From assembly GCA_016873225.1 (NCBI GenBank), contig VGXS01000014.1, positions 22,130 to 86,129 of the forward strand: 64,000 bases of DNA, read 5' to 3'. The translations under genes and the position numbers were made by a program. Positions 49,723-58,876 of this stretch are shown here, in pieces. Numbering within the stretch: the stretch's first letter is position 1; each line of letters starts with the position of its first letter. The notes beneath the pieces were generated by a model. That model had not been told where the DNA came from. It searched no databases and was given only the letters and a program-made list of their open reading frames with translations. The stretch comes from Planctomycetota bacterium. GTDB lineage: Bacteria > Planctomycetota > Planctomycetia > Gemmatales > Gemmataceae.

Positions 49723-52700
49723 GCCGTCTCCACCACGGGACGGGCCCTCCGGCGCGCCCACCACGAACCGACATCATCCCAGAAAGTCGAGACGACGGGA
49801 ACAATGAGCAGGGTGAGCAGCAGCGACAAGGCCTGCCCGCCCATGATGAGCTTGGCCATGCCCGCCCGGCTGGCGGCGCCGGGCCCTTCTCCCATGGCCA
49901 TCGGCAACATGGCAGCGACGAGCATCACCGTTGTCATCAGGATCGGGCGAAGCCGGCTGCGGTTGGCTTCCAGAATCGCCTCGTCCCGCCCCATCCCGCG
50001 CGCCCGCGCCTGGTTCGCCGCGTCCACCTGCAGGATGCCGTTCTTCTTGACGATCCCGAACAGCATGAACATCCCGAATGTCGCGTAGATGTCGAGGCTG
50101 GTCCTGAGGACCACCAGCGAAAACACCGCGAACGGAATGGTGAGCGGCAGCGACAGCATGATGGTGACGGGGTGCAGGAAGCTCTCGAACTGCCCCGCCA
50201 GCACCATGTACATGAACACCACGCTCAGGATGAAGGCGATGGCGAAGCTGTTCCCCTGCTCCGCCAGCAGCTTGGCCCGACCGATGAACTCCCAGCGGTA
50301 GTCGGCGGGAAGGTCGAGCGACTTCACCTTGGCGGTGAGCGCGGAGACGGCCTCGCCCAGGGCCACGCCCTCGAGGTTCGCGGATATCACCACCTGCCTC
50401 TGGCGGGAGAAACGGTCGATCGACTGCGGGCCCATCGCGTACTCGAAGCGCGCCACGCTGGCGAGCCTCACGGGGCCGGCGCCGGGGCGCGCCGAGGGCA
50501 CCGAAAGCTGCTCGAGCGTCGCCCGGTCCTGCCTCGACTCGGGGCGCGCCCGAAGCCACACATCGTACTGCTCGTCGGCCTCCTTGTAGCGGGCCACGAT
50601 CTCCCCGCCCACGAGCAGGCCCGCCGCCTGGGCGATCGACTCGACCGTCACGCCCAGCTCGCTGGCCCTTTCCCGGTCCGGAATGATCCTCAATTCGGGC
50701 TTCCTCAGCGACAGCGAGGTGTCGACATCCACGAAATACCCCTGTTCGCGCATCCAGCGGGCCAGCTCGTCGGAATAGTCCTTGAGCCTGAGCATGTCGG
50801 GTCCGCGCATGTTGAAGTCGATCATCACCTGCCGGAAACCGGTGCCGTTGAACGCCGAGACATCCTGCACGGCGGCGCGGAGGTCGGGATAATCCGAGAC
50901 AAGGGAGCGGGCCTCGTTCATGACATCGAACTGGCTGAAGTCGCGCTCCTCGAGTTCCGAAAGCCTCACATAGACCGAGGCCGTGGAGACATTTCCCTGC
51001 GCCTTGCCCTCGCGGCCGCCGGTGTCTCCTACCTGGAGGAAGGTGAAACGAACCCCCGGAAGTTTGCGCAGCCTCGACTCCAGGTCGACCATGAGGCGCT
51101 CGACTCGTTCGAGCGACCACCCCTCGGGCAATGTGGCGACCACCTCGAACTCGCTCTGGTCGTCGCGCGGCACGAATTCCTTGCCCACCTTGCCGAACAA
51201 CGCCGGCGTGGCGGCCATCAGCGCCACCGACAACACGACCACCACCCATCGCCTCCCCAGAGCCCAGGCCAGGATGCCCAGGTAGGTCTTCTCCACAATC
51301 CTCCAGACAAGGCCCGACTTGCTCCGGGCGCCATGCGTCTCGGGCAGCAGGAAGCGGGAGCAGAGCATCGGCGTCATCGTGAACGAGACGATCATGCTCA
51401 TGAAAATGGAGAAGGCGATCACCATGCCGAAGCTGCTGAAGAACCGGCCGACCCTGCCGTTCATGAAGGCGATCGGCATGAAGATCACCAGGAGCGACAA
51501 GGTCGTGGCGACCACGGCCTGCGCGATCTCGGCGGTGGCGTCGCCGGCGGCCTTCATCGGGGGTTTCCCCATCTCCTCCATGTGGCGGAAGATGTTCTCG
51601 TGCACCACCACGGCGTCGTCGATGACGATGCCCACGGCCAGAATCAGCCCGAGCATCGTGATGTTGTTGAGGGTGAAGTCCATCCATTCCATGAAGGCGA
51701 AGGTGGCGATGATCGAAAGCGGGATGGAAAGCGTGGCGATCACGGTGGTGCGCCAGTCGCGGATGAACAGCAGCACGGTGAGGCTCACGAGAAGCGCCGC
51801 CATGAGGCAGTGCAGCCTCAGTTCCTGGAACGATTTCTTGATGAACCGGGACTGGTCGCGCACGATGGCCAGCTTCACATCGGGAGGCAGGATCGCCTTG
51901 AGTTCCTCAACGCGCCTGAGCACCGTGTCGACCACCTTGACGATGTTGGCGCGCGATTGCCGCTGGACCAGCAGCGTGACCGCCGGATCGCCCGGCCTCG
52001 CGGGATCGGATTCCCCCACCCTGTGAAGCCTCGCCGAGCTCCTTGGCTCCTCCACCGAGTCGGCGACGGTCGCGACATCCTCGAGGCGGATCGGCTGGCC
52101 CGACCTGTTGGCGATGATGAGCTTGAGCAGGTCTTCGGGACGGGCGACGCGCCCCATCGTGCGCAGGCCGATTTCCGCGGTGCCCTGTTCCACCCGGCCG
52201 CCGGGCAACTCCTGGGTCTCCCCGGCCAGCACCCGGCGGATGTCGGTGATGCCAAGCCCCTCGTACTTGAGCAGCCTCTCGGGATCCACCTCGACCTGGA
52301 TGGCCCGCGCCCGGCCGCCCGTCACGACGACCCGGCCGACTCCCGGAAGCGACTCGAGGTCCTCCTTGAGCGACTTGCGCGCCAGCTCGGTCACCTCCCG
52401 CGGGTCGCGGCGGCCCGACAGCGCGATCGACAGCACCGGGGAGGCGTCGAGGTCGAACCGGTCGATGATCGGCGTCTGGGTGCCCTCGGGCAACTGGGAC
52501 AGGATGCTCCTGACCTTCGATTCCACCTCCTGCGCCGCGGTGGCCCCGTTCTTCTCCAGCACGAACTGGATGATGATCTGGCTGAAGCCCTCGCGCGTCG
52601 TCGACCTCAGCTCGTCGATGCCCGAGACGGTGTTGCAGATCTCCTCGAGCGGCTTGGTGACGGTGCTCTCCATCTCCTCGACGCTGGCCCCGCGGAGGAC

Positions 52701-52847
52701 TGTGGAGACGGCGACCACGGGGACATCGACATTGGGAAAGAGGTCCACGCCGAGCCGGGAGTAGCAGACCATGCCGAAGACGAGAGGCGCCGCCAGGAGC
52801 ATGGCGGTGAAGACCGGCCGCCTGATGCAGACATCCCAGATCGCCAT
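49719..52847 (-). CDS. RND family efflux permease (AcrB/MexF-like)
   Basis: 1042 aa, full length. It starts MAIWDVCIRRPVFTAMLL, has the two large periplasmic loops and 12 membrane helices expected of the family, and the proton-relay Asp pair in VGIVIDDAVVVHENIFRH. Porter-domain strands such as QVEVDPERL and QSIDRFSRQRQVVISANL are present. It exports drugs or lipids in exchange for protons as a trimer with the adaptor encoded 4 bases upstream. No outer-membrane channel gene is adjacent. Confidence 0.95.
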   Translation of the reverse strand: MAIWDVCIRRPVFTAMLLAAPLVFGMVCYSRLGVDLFPNVDVPVVAVSTVLRGASVEEMESTVTKPLEEICNTVSGIDELRSTTREGFSQIIIQFVLEKNGATAAQEVESKVRSILSQLPEGTQTPIIDRFDLDASPVLSIALSGRRDPREVTELARKSLKEDLESLPGVGRVVVTGGRARAIQVEVDPERLLKYEGLGITDIRRVLAGETQELPGGRVEQGTAEIGLRTMGRVARPEDLLKLIIANRSGQPIRLEDVATVADSVEEPRSSARLHRVGESDPARPGDPAVTLLVQRQSRANIVKVVDTVLRRVEELKAILPPDVKLAIVRDQSRFIKKSFQELRLHCLMAALLVSLTVLLFIRDWRTTVIATLSIPLSIIATFAFMEWMDFTLNNITMLGLILAVGIVIDDAVVVHENIFRHMEEMGKPPMKAAGDATAEIAQAVVATTLSLLVIFMPIAFMNGRVGRFFSSFGMVIAFSIFMSMIVSFTMTPMLCSRFLLPETHGARSKSGLVWRIVEKTYLGILAWALGRRWVVVVLSVALMAATPALFGKVGKEFVPRDDQSEFEVVATLPEGWSLERVERLMVDLESRLRKLPGVRFTFLQVGDTGGREGKAQGNVSTASVYVRLSELEERDFSQFDVMNEARSLVSDYPDLRAAVQDVSAFNGTGFRQVMIDFNMRGPDMLRLKDYSDELARWMREQGYFVDVDTSLSLRKPELRIIPDRERASELGVTVESIAQAAGLLVGGEIVARYKEADEQYDVWLRARPESRQDRATLEQLSVPSARPGAGPVRLASVARFEYAMGPQSIDRFSRQRQVVISANLEGVALGEAVSALTAKVKSLDLPADYRWEFIGRAKLLAEQGNSFAIAFILSVVFMYMVLAGQFESFLHPVTIMLSLPLTIPFAVFSLVVLRTSLDIYATFGMFMLFGIVKKNGILQVDAANQARARGMGRDEAILEANRSRLRPILMTTVMLVAAMLPMAMGEGPGAASRAGMAKLIMGGQALSLLLTLLIVPVVSTFWDDVGSWWARRRARPVVETA

Positions 52848-52851
52848 GGGA

Positions 52852-54171
52852 TTAATCGCTCCCCCGGGCGCGGATGGCGGCGCCGTCGGAGATGCGGGCC
52901 AGCCCGCTCGCCACCACCATGTCGCCCGCGGCCAGCCTGCCTCCCTTGGCAGGAACCACCTCCACCCAGGCGACGGGTCCGGGGCCGCTTCCCCGCTCGC
53001 CCATCGTCACCTCCAGCGCCCTTGCCCTGCCCCCCTCGGCCACGAACAGGCGCACCACTCCCGCGAAGCTGGCCAGCGCCTCCTCCGGCACGGTCAAGGC
53101 GCCTTCACCGGCGCCCACCACGATTTCGCCGCGCGCGAACATTCCGGCCCTCAGGTCCCGGGCGGGATTGGGCAACTGCACCTCGACGAAGAAGGTCCGG
53201 CTCGCGGGATCCACCGTCGGATTCACGCGCGAGACCGTGCCTGCGAACTTCCTCCCGGGCCAGGCCTCCACCGCCACCTCGACAGCCTGCCCCACCCTCA
53301 CCTTGTTCGATTCGCGCTCCGGCAGCGCCGCCTGCAGCTTGAGGGGGTCGTCGAGCACCACGCGCACCAGGGGCGTGCCGATGCGGGCCAGTTCGCCCTC
53401 CGACACCATCCTCTGCGCCACCACCCATTTCTCGGTCCTTCCAATGGCTCCCAGCCCGGCCGCGGCGGCCCGGGCAGGCGATAGCGGATCCACCATGACC
53501 TGGGTGTCGCGCAGCTTTTGCTCCCGCGTTTCCAAAAGGGCCTGCCGCTGCCTCACCGAGGCCAACAATGCCCGGGCGTCGAGGTAGGCGGCATCGAGGT
53601 TGCTCCGCGCCACCTGCGCCTCCGTCTCGGATGTTTGCTGCTCCTCGCGGGTGGCGGCGCCGCCCAGGCGCCTGACCCGCTCGGACTTGGCCCGCGAGTT
53701 TTCCTCAAGCCGGCGGGCCCTTTCCACGAGCGGGACGCGGCCGAGTTCCATTTCCCCCTGGGGGGGCTTCTCGATTCCCAGCTTCGCCAGGTCCACCGCC
53801 AGCGCCCGCCGTTCCTCCTCCACCAGCAACCTGTAATCCCGGTCCTCGATTTCCAGGATCACCTCACCCGAGGCCACCTGGTCCCCCACCTCGTGCCTGA
53901 GGCGCTTGATCCGCCCCTCCACCTTCGCCGAAAGAAGCACTTCCTCCTGGCCCTGCAACCCGCCCACCACCCGCACGGCGCGCCTGATGGCCCGCGCCTT
54001 GACAGGGGACAAGGTCACGCTGATCTCCTCCTCGGCCGCCTTGGAAGCGTCCTTGATAGCCTTGGGGCCGGCGCTGGGAAGGTAATGAATCAGGAGGTAC
54101 CCGCCCACGCAGGCCGCCACGACCACAAGAAGCCCGGACATGCGTCCGGCCAAGCGCGACAGGAGGTTCAT
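52852..54171 (-). CDS. RND efflux periplasmic adaptor (membrane fusion) protein
   Basis: 439 aa. An N-terminal membrane anchor (about 9-31) is followed by a barrel-sandwich half-motif (VLLSAKVEGRIKRLRHEVGDQVASGEVI), a long alpha-hairpin rich in Arg/Glu/Ala (about 120-215), the second lipoyl half and a beta-barrel (LPERESNKVRVGQAVEVAV). It bridges the RND pump to the outer membrane. It starts 18 bases after the prepilin peptidase stop and ends 4 bases before the pump gene. Confidence 0.92.
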   Translation of the reverse strand: MNLLSRLAGRMSGLLVVVAACVGGYLLIHYLPSAGPKAIKDASKAAEEEISVTLSPVKARAIRRAVRVVGGLQGQEEVLLSAKVEGRIKRLRHEVGDQVASGEVILEIEDRDYRLLVEEERRALAVDLAKLGIEKPPQGEMELGRVPLVERARRLEENSRAKSERVRRLGGAATREEQQTSETEAQVARSNLDAAYLDARALLASVRQRQALLETREQKLRDTQVMVDPLSPARAAAAGLGAIGRTEKWVVAQRMVSEGELARIGTPLVRVVLDDPLKLQAALPERESNKVRVGQAVEVAVEAWPGRKFAGTVSRVNPTVDPASRTFFVEVQLPNPARDLRAGMFARGEIVVGAGEGALTVPEEALASFAGVVRLFVAEGGRARALEVTMGERGSGPGPVAWVEVVPAKGGRLAAGDMVVASGLARISDGAAIRARGSD

Positions 54172-54189
54172 TCTCCCAGCCTAGACCGA

Positions 54190-55347
54190 TCAGTCTAACG
54201 AGGCCATGGAACTTTCCTCGCCGCCACGGGTGATTCGCAGCAGGAGGCTCAAAAGCAGCAGGCCTCCCAGGCCCGCCACCGCCAGCAATCCGCCGATGAC
54301 CGGGTCGAAAAGGAGGTCGGCCACCGATGGGCCGATCCAGCGCCAGCCGAGCCAGGTCGCCATCACGCCGACGGACAGCGCGGGGCCGAACGGCAGGGCC
54401 TGCGTGCCCCGGATCGCCAGGTAGCCGACGCCCAACACCAATCCGGGAATGATCGAGGCGAAAAAGCCGACCACAACGACTTGCCATCCCGTGAACGCGC
54501 CCGCCATGAGGAGAAGGTCGCTGTCACCCAGGCCCAGGCTTTCCCGCCCCCGGCCCAAGCCGTAAACGGCGCGTATGGCGCGGCAAATGACAGACCCGGC
54601 GATGGCGCCGGCGAGGCCGGAGGCCAGCCCGTAAACGGCCGTGCCCGGGGCCAGCCATGCCGGAAGCGGCCAAGCCAGCGGCCACGGTTGGAGCCCGGGA
54701 AATCCCAAGGCCGGCTCGGCGCGGAAACCCGCGGGAACCTGCCGCCCGGCGCGGTAAATCGCCGGGTGTTCGGCCCGGTGCGCCGCCTCGGCGGCTTTCA
54801 ACTCGGCCAGCCGCGCGGGGTAAGGCCACGGCAGGGCCATGCTGAAGGCCAGCCCGGCGGCGAGTCCCGTCATCGTGATTTCCAGGGGGATTTCCTGATG
54901 CTCCAGATCGCAAATACTGGCGGTGAGCAGGAACGAGAACAGCACGGCCTCGCCCAGCCAAGTCGCCCAGGCCTCAACCGGAACCACGCCATGGCGCAGC
55001 GAATGGCCATGCTCGCGCCACCATCCCGCGCCACGGACATCGGCCACCACCTCCAGCAGGAACAAGCCGGTGAAGCCAAGCCCGGCGACCAGTTCGACAA
55101 TCAGGTAGCGGATGGAAAAACGGGCGCCGCACCAATGGCAGCGTCCCCGCAGTCGCAGGTAACCGACAATCGGCAGGTTGGCATGCCAGGGAAGCCCCCT
55201 GAGGCACGAACCGCATCGCGACGACGGCCACAGGATCGACTTCTCGTAAGGCAACCGCACCGAAGCGACATTGAGGAAACTTCCGGCCGAAAGGCCCAAA
55301 GCCAGGGTCCCGAGAATCCATGCCGCCCAGGCGATCGTGGTGATCAT
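54190..55347 (-). CDS. Prepilin peptidase (A24 family)
   Basis: 385 aa from an ATG at 55347 that overlaps the aroK stop by 4 bases. The methylase/zinc part has Cys45-xx-Cys48 and Cys70-xx-Cys73 around LPWHANLPIVGYLRLRG. The aspartyl protease pair is Asp147 (ICDLEHQEIP) and Asp275 in GLGD. About eight membrane helices are seen. A proline-rich insert (about 175-235) lies between the two aspartates. It cleaves and methylates prepilins and should mature the three DUF1559 proteins of this window. Its place in a metabolic operon is odd. Confidence 0.93.
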   Translation of the reverse strand: MITTIAWAAWILGTLALGLSAGSFLNVASVRLPYEKSILWPSSRCGSCLRGLPWHANLPIVGYLRLRGRCHWCGARFSIRYLIVELVAGLGFTGLFLLEVVADVRGAGWWREHGHSLRHGVVPVEAWATWLGEAVLFSFLLTASICDLEHQEIPLEITMTGLAAGLAFSMALPWPYPARLAELKAAEAAHRAEHPAIYRAGRQVPAGFRAEPALGFPGLQPWPLAWPLPAWLAPGTAVYGLASGLAGAIAGSVICRAIRAVYGLGRGRESLGLGDSDLLLMAGAFTGWQVVVVGFFASIIPGLVLGVGYLAIRGTQALPFGPALSVGVMATWLGWRWIGPSVADLLFDPVIGGLLAVAGLGGLLLLSLLLRITRGGEESSMASLD

Positions 55348-55901
55348 GGCGATGGCCGCCCCGGCAACCTCGAGGTGATCGCGGTCACCACCGAGGCGAC
55401 ATCGAGGCTTCCGGTATCGATTTCCTGGCGGCAGCAGGAGCGGTAAAGCGGCAACCGGGCCAACAGCACGCGGCGGGTTTCCTCGCGGGCCGCCTCCTCC
55501 CGGTTGTCCGGGGCATCCGCGAAGAGGGGCGGGCGCTGCTCGGCCGTGCATGGGTCGGCGAGAAACCGGGCCACGAGGGTCTCGATGGGCGCGGAAAGAA
55601 AAACGGTGTGGACGGTGGCCAGGAGAAGGCGGTTGGTCCGGCGGGTCACGATGCCGCCGCCGCAGGAAACCACGCCTCCGCGGGCGAGCGCCTCGCGAAG
55701 GGCCTGCTCCTCCCGCTCGCGAAACACCGCCTCGCCGTCCTTGGCGAATTGCTCGCGGATAGGCCCGTGAAGGGCGCTGACCATGGCATCGGTGTCGGCC
55801 GTGGCGAGGCCCGTCGCCAATGACAAGGCGCGCGCGACCGTGGTCTTGCCGCTGGCCCGGGGGCCGATGATGGCGATGGTGACGGGCATCGGCAGGCTCA
55901 A
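55344..55901 (-). CDS. aroK: Shikimate kinase
   Basis: 185 aa. Walker A is GPRASGKTT (13-21), the substrate-binding aspartate is in ATADTDAMVS, REREEQALREAL carries the conserved Glu/Arg, and VVSCGGGIV is the glycine-rich substrate site. It phosphorylates shikimate in aromatic amino acid synthesis. It overlaps both neighbours by 4 bases, the fused aroDE upstream and the prepilin peptidase downstream. A second in-frame ATG at codon 5 is an alternative start. Confidence 0.93.
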   Translation of the reverse strand: MSLPMPVTIAIIGPRASGKTTVARALSLATGLATADTDAMVSALHGPIREQFAKDGEAVFREREEQALREALARGGVVSCGGGIVTRRTNRLLLATVHTVFLSAPIETLVARFLADPCTAEQRPPLFADAPDNREEAAREETRRVLLARLPLYRSCCRQEIDTGSLDVASVVTAITSRLPGRPSP

Positions 55902-57460
55902 CGCGGCGCCTGGGCCTGCGGCCGGGACACCCGCGAAGCGAGGGCGTTTCGGGCCACCTGCCTCATCAGGTCGGCGGGCGCCGTTTCACCCGTGAACAGC
56001 TTGAACTGCGCCGCGGCCTGGGAAATGAACATGTCGAGGCCCGTCACGGCGACCGCCCCGCGCTCGCGCGCCATCAGCACCAGAGCCGTGCTCTCCGGAT
56101 TGTAGATCGTGTCCATCACCACCATCGGCGCGGCGATGAACGAGGCCTCCAGCGGCGATTCTCCGGCATGGGGGTGCATTCCCACCGGCGTGCAGTTCAC
56201 GACCACATCCACCGGTTCGGCATGCCGGGCGTTCCAGTCAACCACCTCGCACGGTATGGCCGAGGCGATGGCATCGGCCCTCTCGCGGGTGCGGCCCGTC
56301 AGGCGCACGAGCGCCCCCCGGGACGAAAGGCCATGCACCACCGACCGGGCGACACCGCCGGCGCCCAGCACCAGCACCCGCTTGTCCTTGAGCGTCCAAC
56401 CCGCCGGATGGTTCTTGAGACCGCCCATGACGCTGTCGAGCACCGCGTCGTAGTCGGTGTTGTGGGCTTCGATCACGCCGTCGCCATGAAACAGCAGGGT
56501 GTTGGCCGAGCCGGTCGCCTCGACCTCGGCCGACCGACGCGTCGCGAGCCGGCACGCGTCCTCCTTGTGGGGGATGGTGACCGACAATCCGCGTATGCCC
56601 AAAAAGCCATGGGACGAAACGAACTCGCCCAACATTCCCTTGGGAACGGTGAACGGGACATAAAGGTCGTTGTTGCCCAGCTTGCGAAGCGCGTTGTTGT
56701 GGATCATCGGGCTGAGGCTGTGCCCCAGGGGATCGCCCACCACACCGAAAAGCCGGGTTGAGGCGTTGACGCGTCGGACACCGAAGTTCAGTTGCAGTTG
56801 GGCGATCGTCAACATTCCGGGGGCCACGGCGGTTTCAGCCGAAACGGCCGCGTAAGTGAACGGGGCACCCAGCTTGAGCTGGACAACCCGTCCGGCCTGC
56901 CCGACTTCCCCCATGCCAAACGCCACGGTTGGCTTGGGAACACCGGCAAGCAGGCCCAGGACTCGAGCGGACTCGGCGGGAGTCCGGGTCAGGCATGCCA
57001 CCTTGATCGTGTCGGCATCGGCGGAAGCCATCGACTGGTATCGGGCCTCAAGGTCGGCGGGCACTCCCTGGCAATCGTGGAATGAGACGATCCGTTTTTC
57101 GGCGCCAAGGCGGGGAAACGAGCCGATCGCGTCGGATTCGATGTCGACCCAGGAGAATCCCGCGCCAATCGCACGGCGCAAAAGGTCGAGCCGGGATGAT
57201 TCATCTCCCTCCCAAGCCCCACCATCGGCCTTGCGGCGGACCGTGGCCAGAAGAGGAACGGTTGAAGCCTTGGTAAACACGCCGGGATCCGCCAAATCCC
57301 GCAGCCGATCAAAGCGTATTTCCACAAGGCTCACCTTGCGCTTGCAAGATTCCGACAAATCGGCGAGGGCTTCGGCCACCGAAGGCCTGGCGACGACCGC
57401 GCAGATGGGGTCGGGACGCGGCGGTTCGGATAATGACGGCGGAAGCGCCCGAAACGACAT
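55898..57460 (-). CDS. aroDE: Fused type I 3-dehydroquinate dehydratase and shikimate dehydrogenase
   Basis: 520 aa. Residues 15-225 form a type I dehydroquinase with LVEIRFDRL, His128 (IVSFHDCQG) and Schiff-base Lys153 (DADTIKVACL). From about 236 comes shikimate dehydrogenase: FGVVGDPLGHSLSPMIHN, catalytic Lys299 in VTIPHKED, VLVLGAGGVARSVVHGL for NADP binding, and VVNCTPVGMHPH. The two consecutive shikimate-pathway steps are thus on one chain, as in plants and many planctomycetes. It is the first gene of the seven-gene leftward unit. Confidence 0.95.
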   Translation of the reverse strand: MSFRALPPSLSEPPRPDPICAVVARPSVAEALADLSESCKRKVSLVEIRFDRLRDLADPGVFTKASTVPLLATVRRKADGGAWEGDESSRLDLLRRAIGAGFSWVDIESDAIGSFPRLGAEKRIVSFHDCQGVPADLEARYQSMASADADTIKVACLTRTPAESARVLGLLAGVPKPTVAFGMGEVGQAGRVVQLKLGAPFTYAAVSAETAVAPGMLTIAQLQLNFGVRRVNASTRLFGVVGDPLGHSLSPMIHNNALRKLGNNDLYVPFTVPKGMLGEFVSSHGFLGIRGLSVTIPHKEDACRLATRRSAEVEATGSANTLLFHGDGVIEAHNTDYDAVLDSVMGGLKNHPAGWTLKDKRVLVLGAGGVARSVVHGLSSRGALVRLTGRTRERADAIASAIPCEVVDWNARHAEPVDVVVNCTPVGMHPHAGESPLEASFIAAPMVVMDTIYNPESTALVLMARERGAVAVTGLDMFISQAAAQFKLFTGETAPADLMRQVARNALASRVSRPQAQAPR

Positions 57461-57577
57461 GGGCCGACGATCCTTGAAGAAATCGTGAATTCCAGTTTAT
57501 TTGTAGGAACTGGTCATTCGCTCGATAAGGGATCGGGTCGGCAAGCGCCGTTTCTCGGCAGTCCCGGCATGGCGGGA

Positions 57578-57586
57578 TGCTATGAT
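57578..57586 (+). promoter_or_regulatory. Extended -10 promoter candidate for the second rhomboid gene
   Basis: TGCTATGAT (57578-57586) fits the extended -10 pattern TGnTATnAT, 45 bases upstream of the ATG at 57632, inside the divergent gap between aroDE and the rhomboid gene. No good -35 box is seen. Confidence 0.4.
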
Positions 57587-57631
57587 TTGTCATTCAGGTG
57601 ATTCCCGCCCGCGGGGAGGCCGGAGACCGCC

Positions 57632-58543
57632 ATGGGATTCCAGGATCGCGACTACCAGCGGGAATCGCTCCGCGAAGAGGCGATGCCCACTGAACATTTT
57701 GTCACCAAGGCATTCATGGCCATTTGCGGCATCATGTTCTTCCTTGAACTGGTGAGCCCCGACCGCAACGGAATGATCGACAACCTGAGCCTGAGTACCC
57801 ATGCCATCGGCCAGGGTCGGCTGTGGACGCTGGTCACGCACGCCTTTTTGCACGACCCCTCCACCCCCATGCACATCGTTTTCAACCTTTTGGCTTTCTG
57901 GTGGTTCGCGACCGACCTGGAAGACCGCCTCGGACGCTTGCGGTTCATCGTTTTTCTGGGCGTGGGAATCGTTGTGCCGGCGCTTGTTTACCTGGTGACC
58001 CGGGCCATTGGCCTCCTGCCGGAAGGCCGCGGCGTGATTGGCGCCTCCGGTTGCGTCAACGCCGTGTTGGCCATGGCGATCCTGCGGGCCCCCTTCCAGC
58101 AGTTGATGCTGTTCGGCGTGTTGCCGCTGCAGGCATGGGTTTTTCTGGCCGTGAGCCTCGCCCTGGATGCGTTGAACCTGCGCCGGCCGGACAGCCTGGT
58201 GGCCTCGGACATGCACCTGGCGGGCGCGGCGGCGGGCGCCGCGATGTTTTTCATGCCCTTGCAAGGCGCCATCCCTTTGCTTTGGTCACGCAGGGCCCGG
58301 CCGGCCAGGCGGCCAAGGAAAGGAACCACCCCGAGCCTGACCCTTTACCGGGGAGAGGAAGCCGTTCAGCCTTCGAGGCCGGAAACGGCCCGGCCAGGAA
58401 TTTCACCGTCACCCGGGTCATTGCCTTCCGACATCGACTCCCTCCTGGAAAAAATTTCCAAAGAAGGAATGGCCAGCCTGACGGAGGCCGAGCGCCAGCA
58501 ACTGCTCCAGGCCAGCGAAAGACTTCGTGGAAGGAAATCGTGA
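57632..58543 (+). CDS. Rhomboid family protein with cytoplasmic C-terminal tail
   Basis: 303 aa. Six membrane helices span about 25-215. The active site is intact: HIVFNLLAFW (His81, Asn85), nucleophile Ser139 in GASGCVNAVLAM and His195 in DMHLAGAAAG. After about 215 a basic, proline-rich cytoplasmic tail leads to a helical end (LEKISKEGMASLTEAERQQL), an arrangement also seen in other planctomycete rhomboids. It shares little sequence with the rhomboid at 2.0 kb. FmdB-type gene follows 12 bases later. Confidence 0.92.
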   Translation: MGFQDRDYQRESLREEAMPTEHFVTKAFMAICGIMFFLELVSPDRNGMIDNLSLSTHAIGQGRLWTLVTHAFLHDPSTPMHIVFNLLAFWWFATDLEDRLGRLRFIVFLGVGIVVPALVYLVTRAIGLLPEGRGVIGASGCVNAVLAMAILRAPFQQLMLFGVLPLQAWVFLAVSLALDALNLRRPDSLVASDMHLAGAAAGAAMFFMPLQGAIPLLWSRRARPARRPRKGTTPSLTLYRGEEAVQPSRPETARPGISPSPGSLPSDIDSLLEKISKEGMASLTEAERQQLLQASERLRGRKS

Positions 58544-58555
58544 GGATCCTTGGCC

Positions 58556-58777
58556 ATGCCGCTGTTGGAATACACCTGCGAGGCGTGCTCGACCGATTTT
58601 GAGACGCTTGTGATGGGCTCGGAAAAGGCCGTTTGCCCGAAATGCCGCTCCGCCAAACTCAACCGGCGCTGGAGCCTGCCCGCAAGGCCGTCCAAGGCGG
58701 CGGCAACGCCATCCGCGGATTGCCCGACGGAGGGGCCCCCATGCAACCCCCACTGCTGCCGCTTGCCACAAGACTGA
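58556..58777 (+). CDS. FmdB-family zinc-ribbon protein
   Basis: 73 aa. It begins MPLLEYTCEACSTDFETLV, the FmdB/CxxC_CXXC_SSSS ribbon, with a second pair in VCPKCRSAKLNRRWS. A Cys/His-rich end (CNPHCCRLPQD) adds more possible metal ligands. Small proteins of this family are putative regulators, but function is not settled. The ATG at 58556 follows GAGG by 10 bases; a TTG two codons earlier is also possible. Confidence 0.82.
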   Translation: MPLLEYTCEACSTDFETLVMGSEKAVCPKCRSAKLNRRWSLPARPSKAAATPSADCPTEGPPCNPHCCRLPQD

Positions 58778-58792
58778 ACCGCACGATATGAT
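58763..58792 (+). promoter_or_regulatory. Sigma-70-like promoter candidate upstream of the ptsP-type gene
   Basis: TTGCCA (58763-58768) and TATGAT (58787-58792) are separated by 18 bases. The predicted transcript would start near 58800, after the ATG at 58796, which favours a start codon further downstream (58877 or 58916). Confidence 0.4.
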
Positions 58793-58876
58793 AATATGAA
58801 TGGCGACTCGCCACCCTCCCGGCTGCGCCCACAACTTGACGCTCGTGTTCACACGACCGATTCCGGGAGTATCGGA

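Noticed and set aside
50172..53342. A 1056-residue open frame on the + strand opposite the RND pump and adaptor.
   Set aside because: It is a compositional shadow of high-GC coding DNA on the other strand. The minus-strand frames encode full RND families, while this one is Arg/His/Pro-rich with no recognisable domain.
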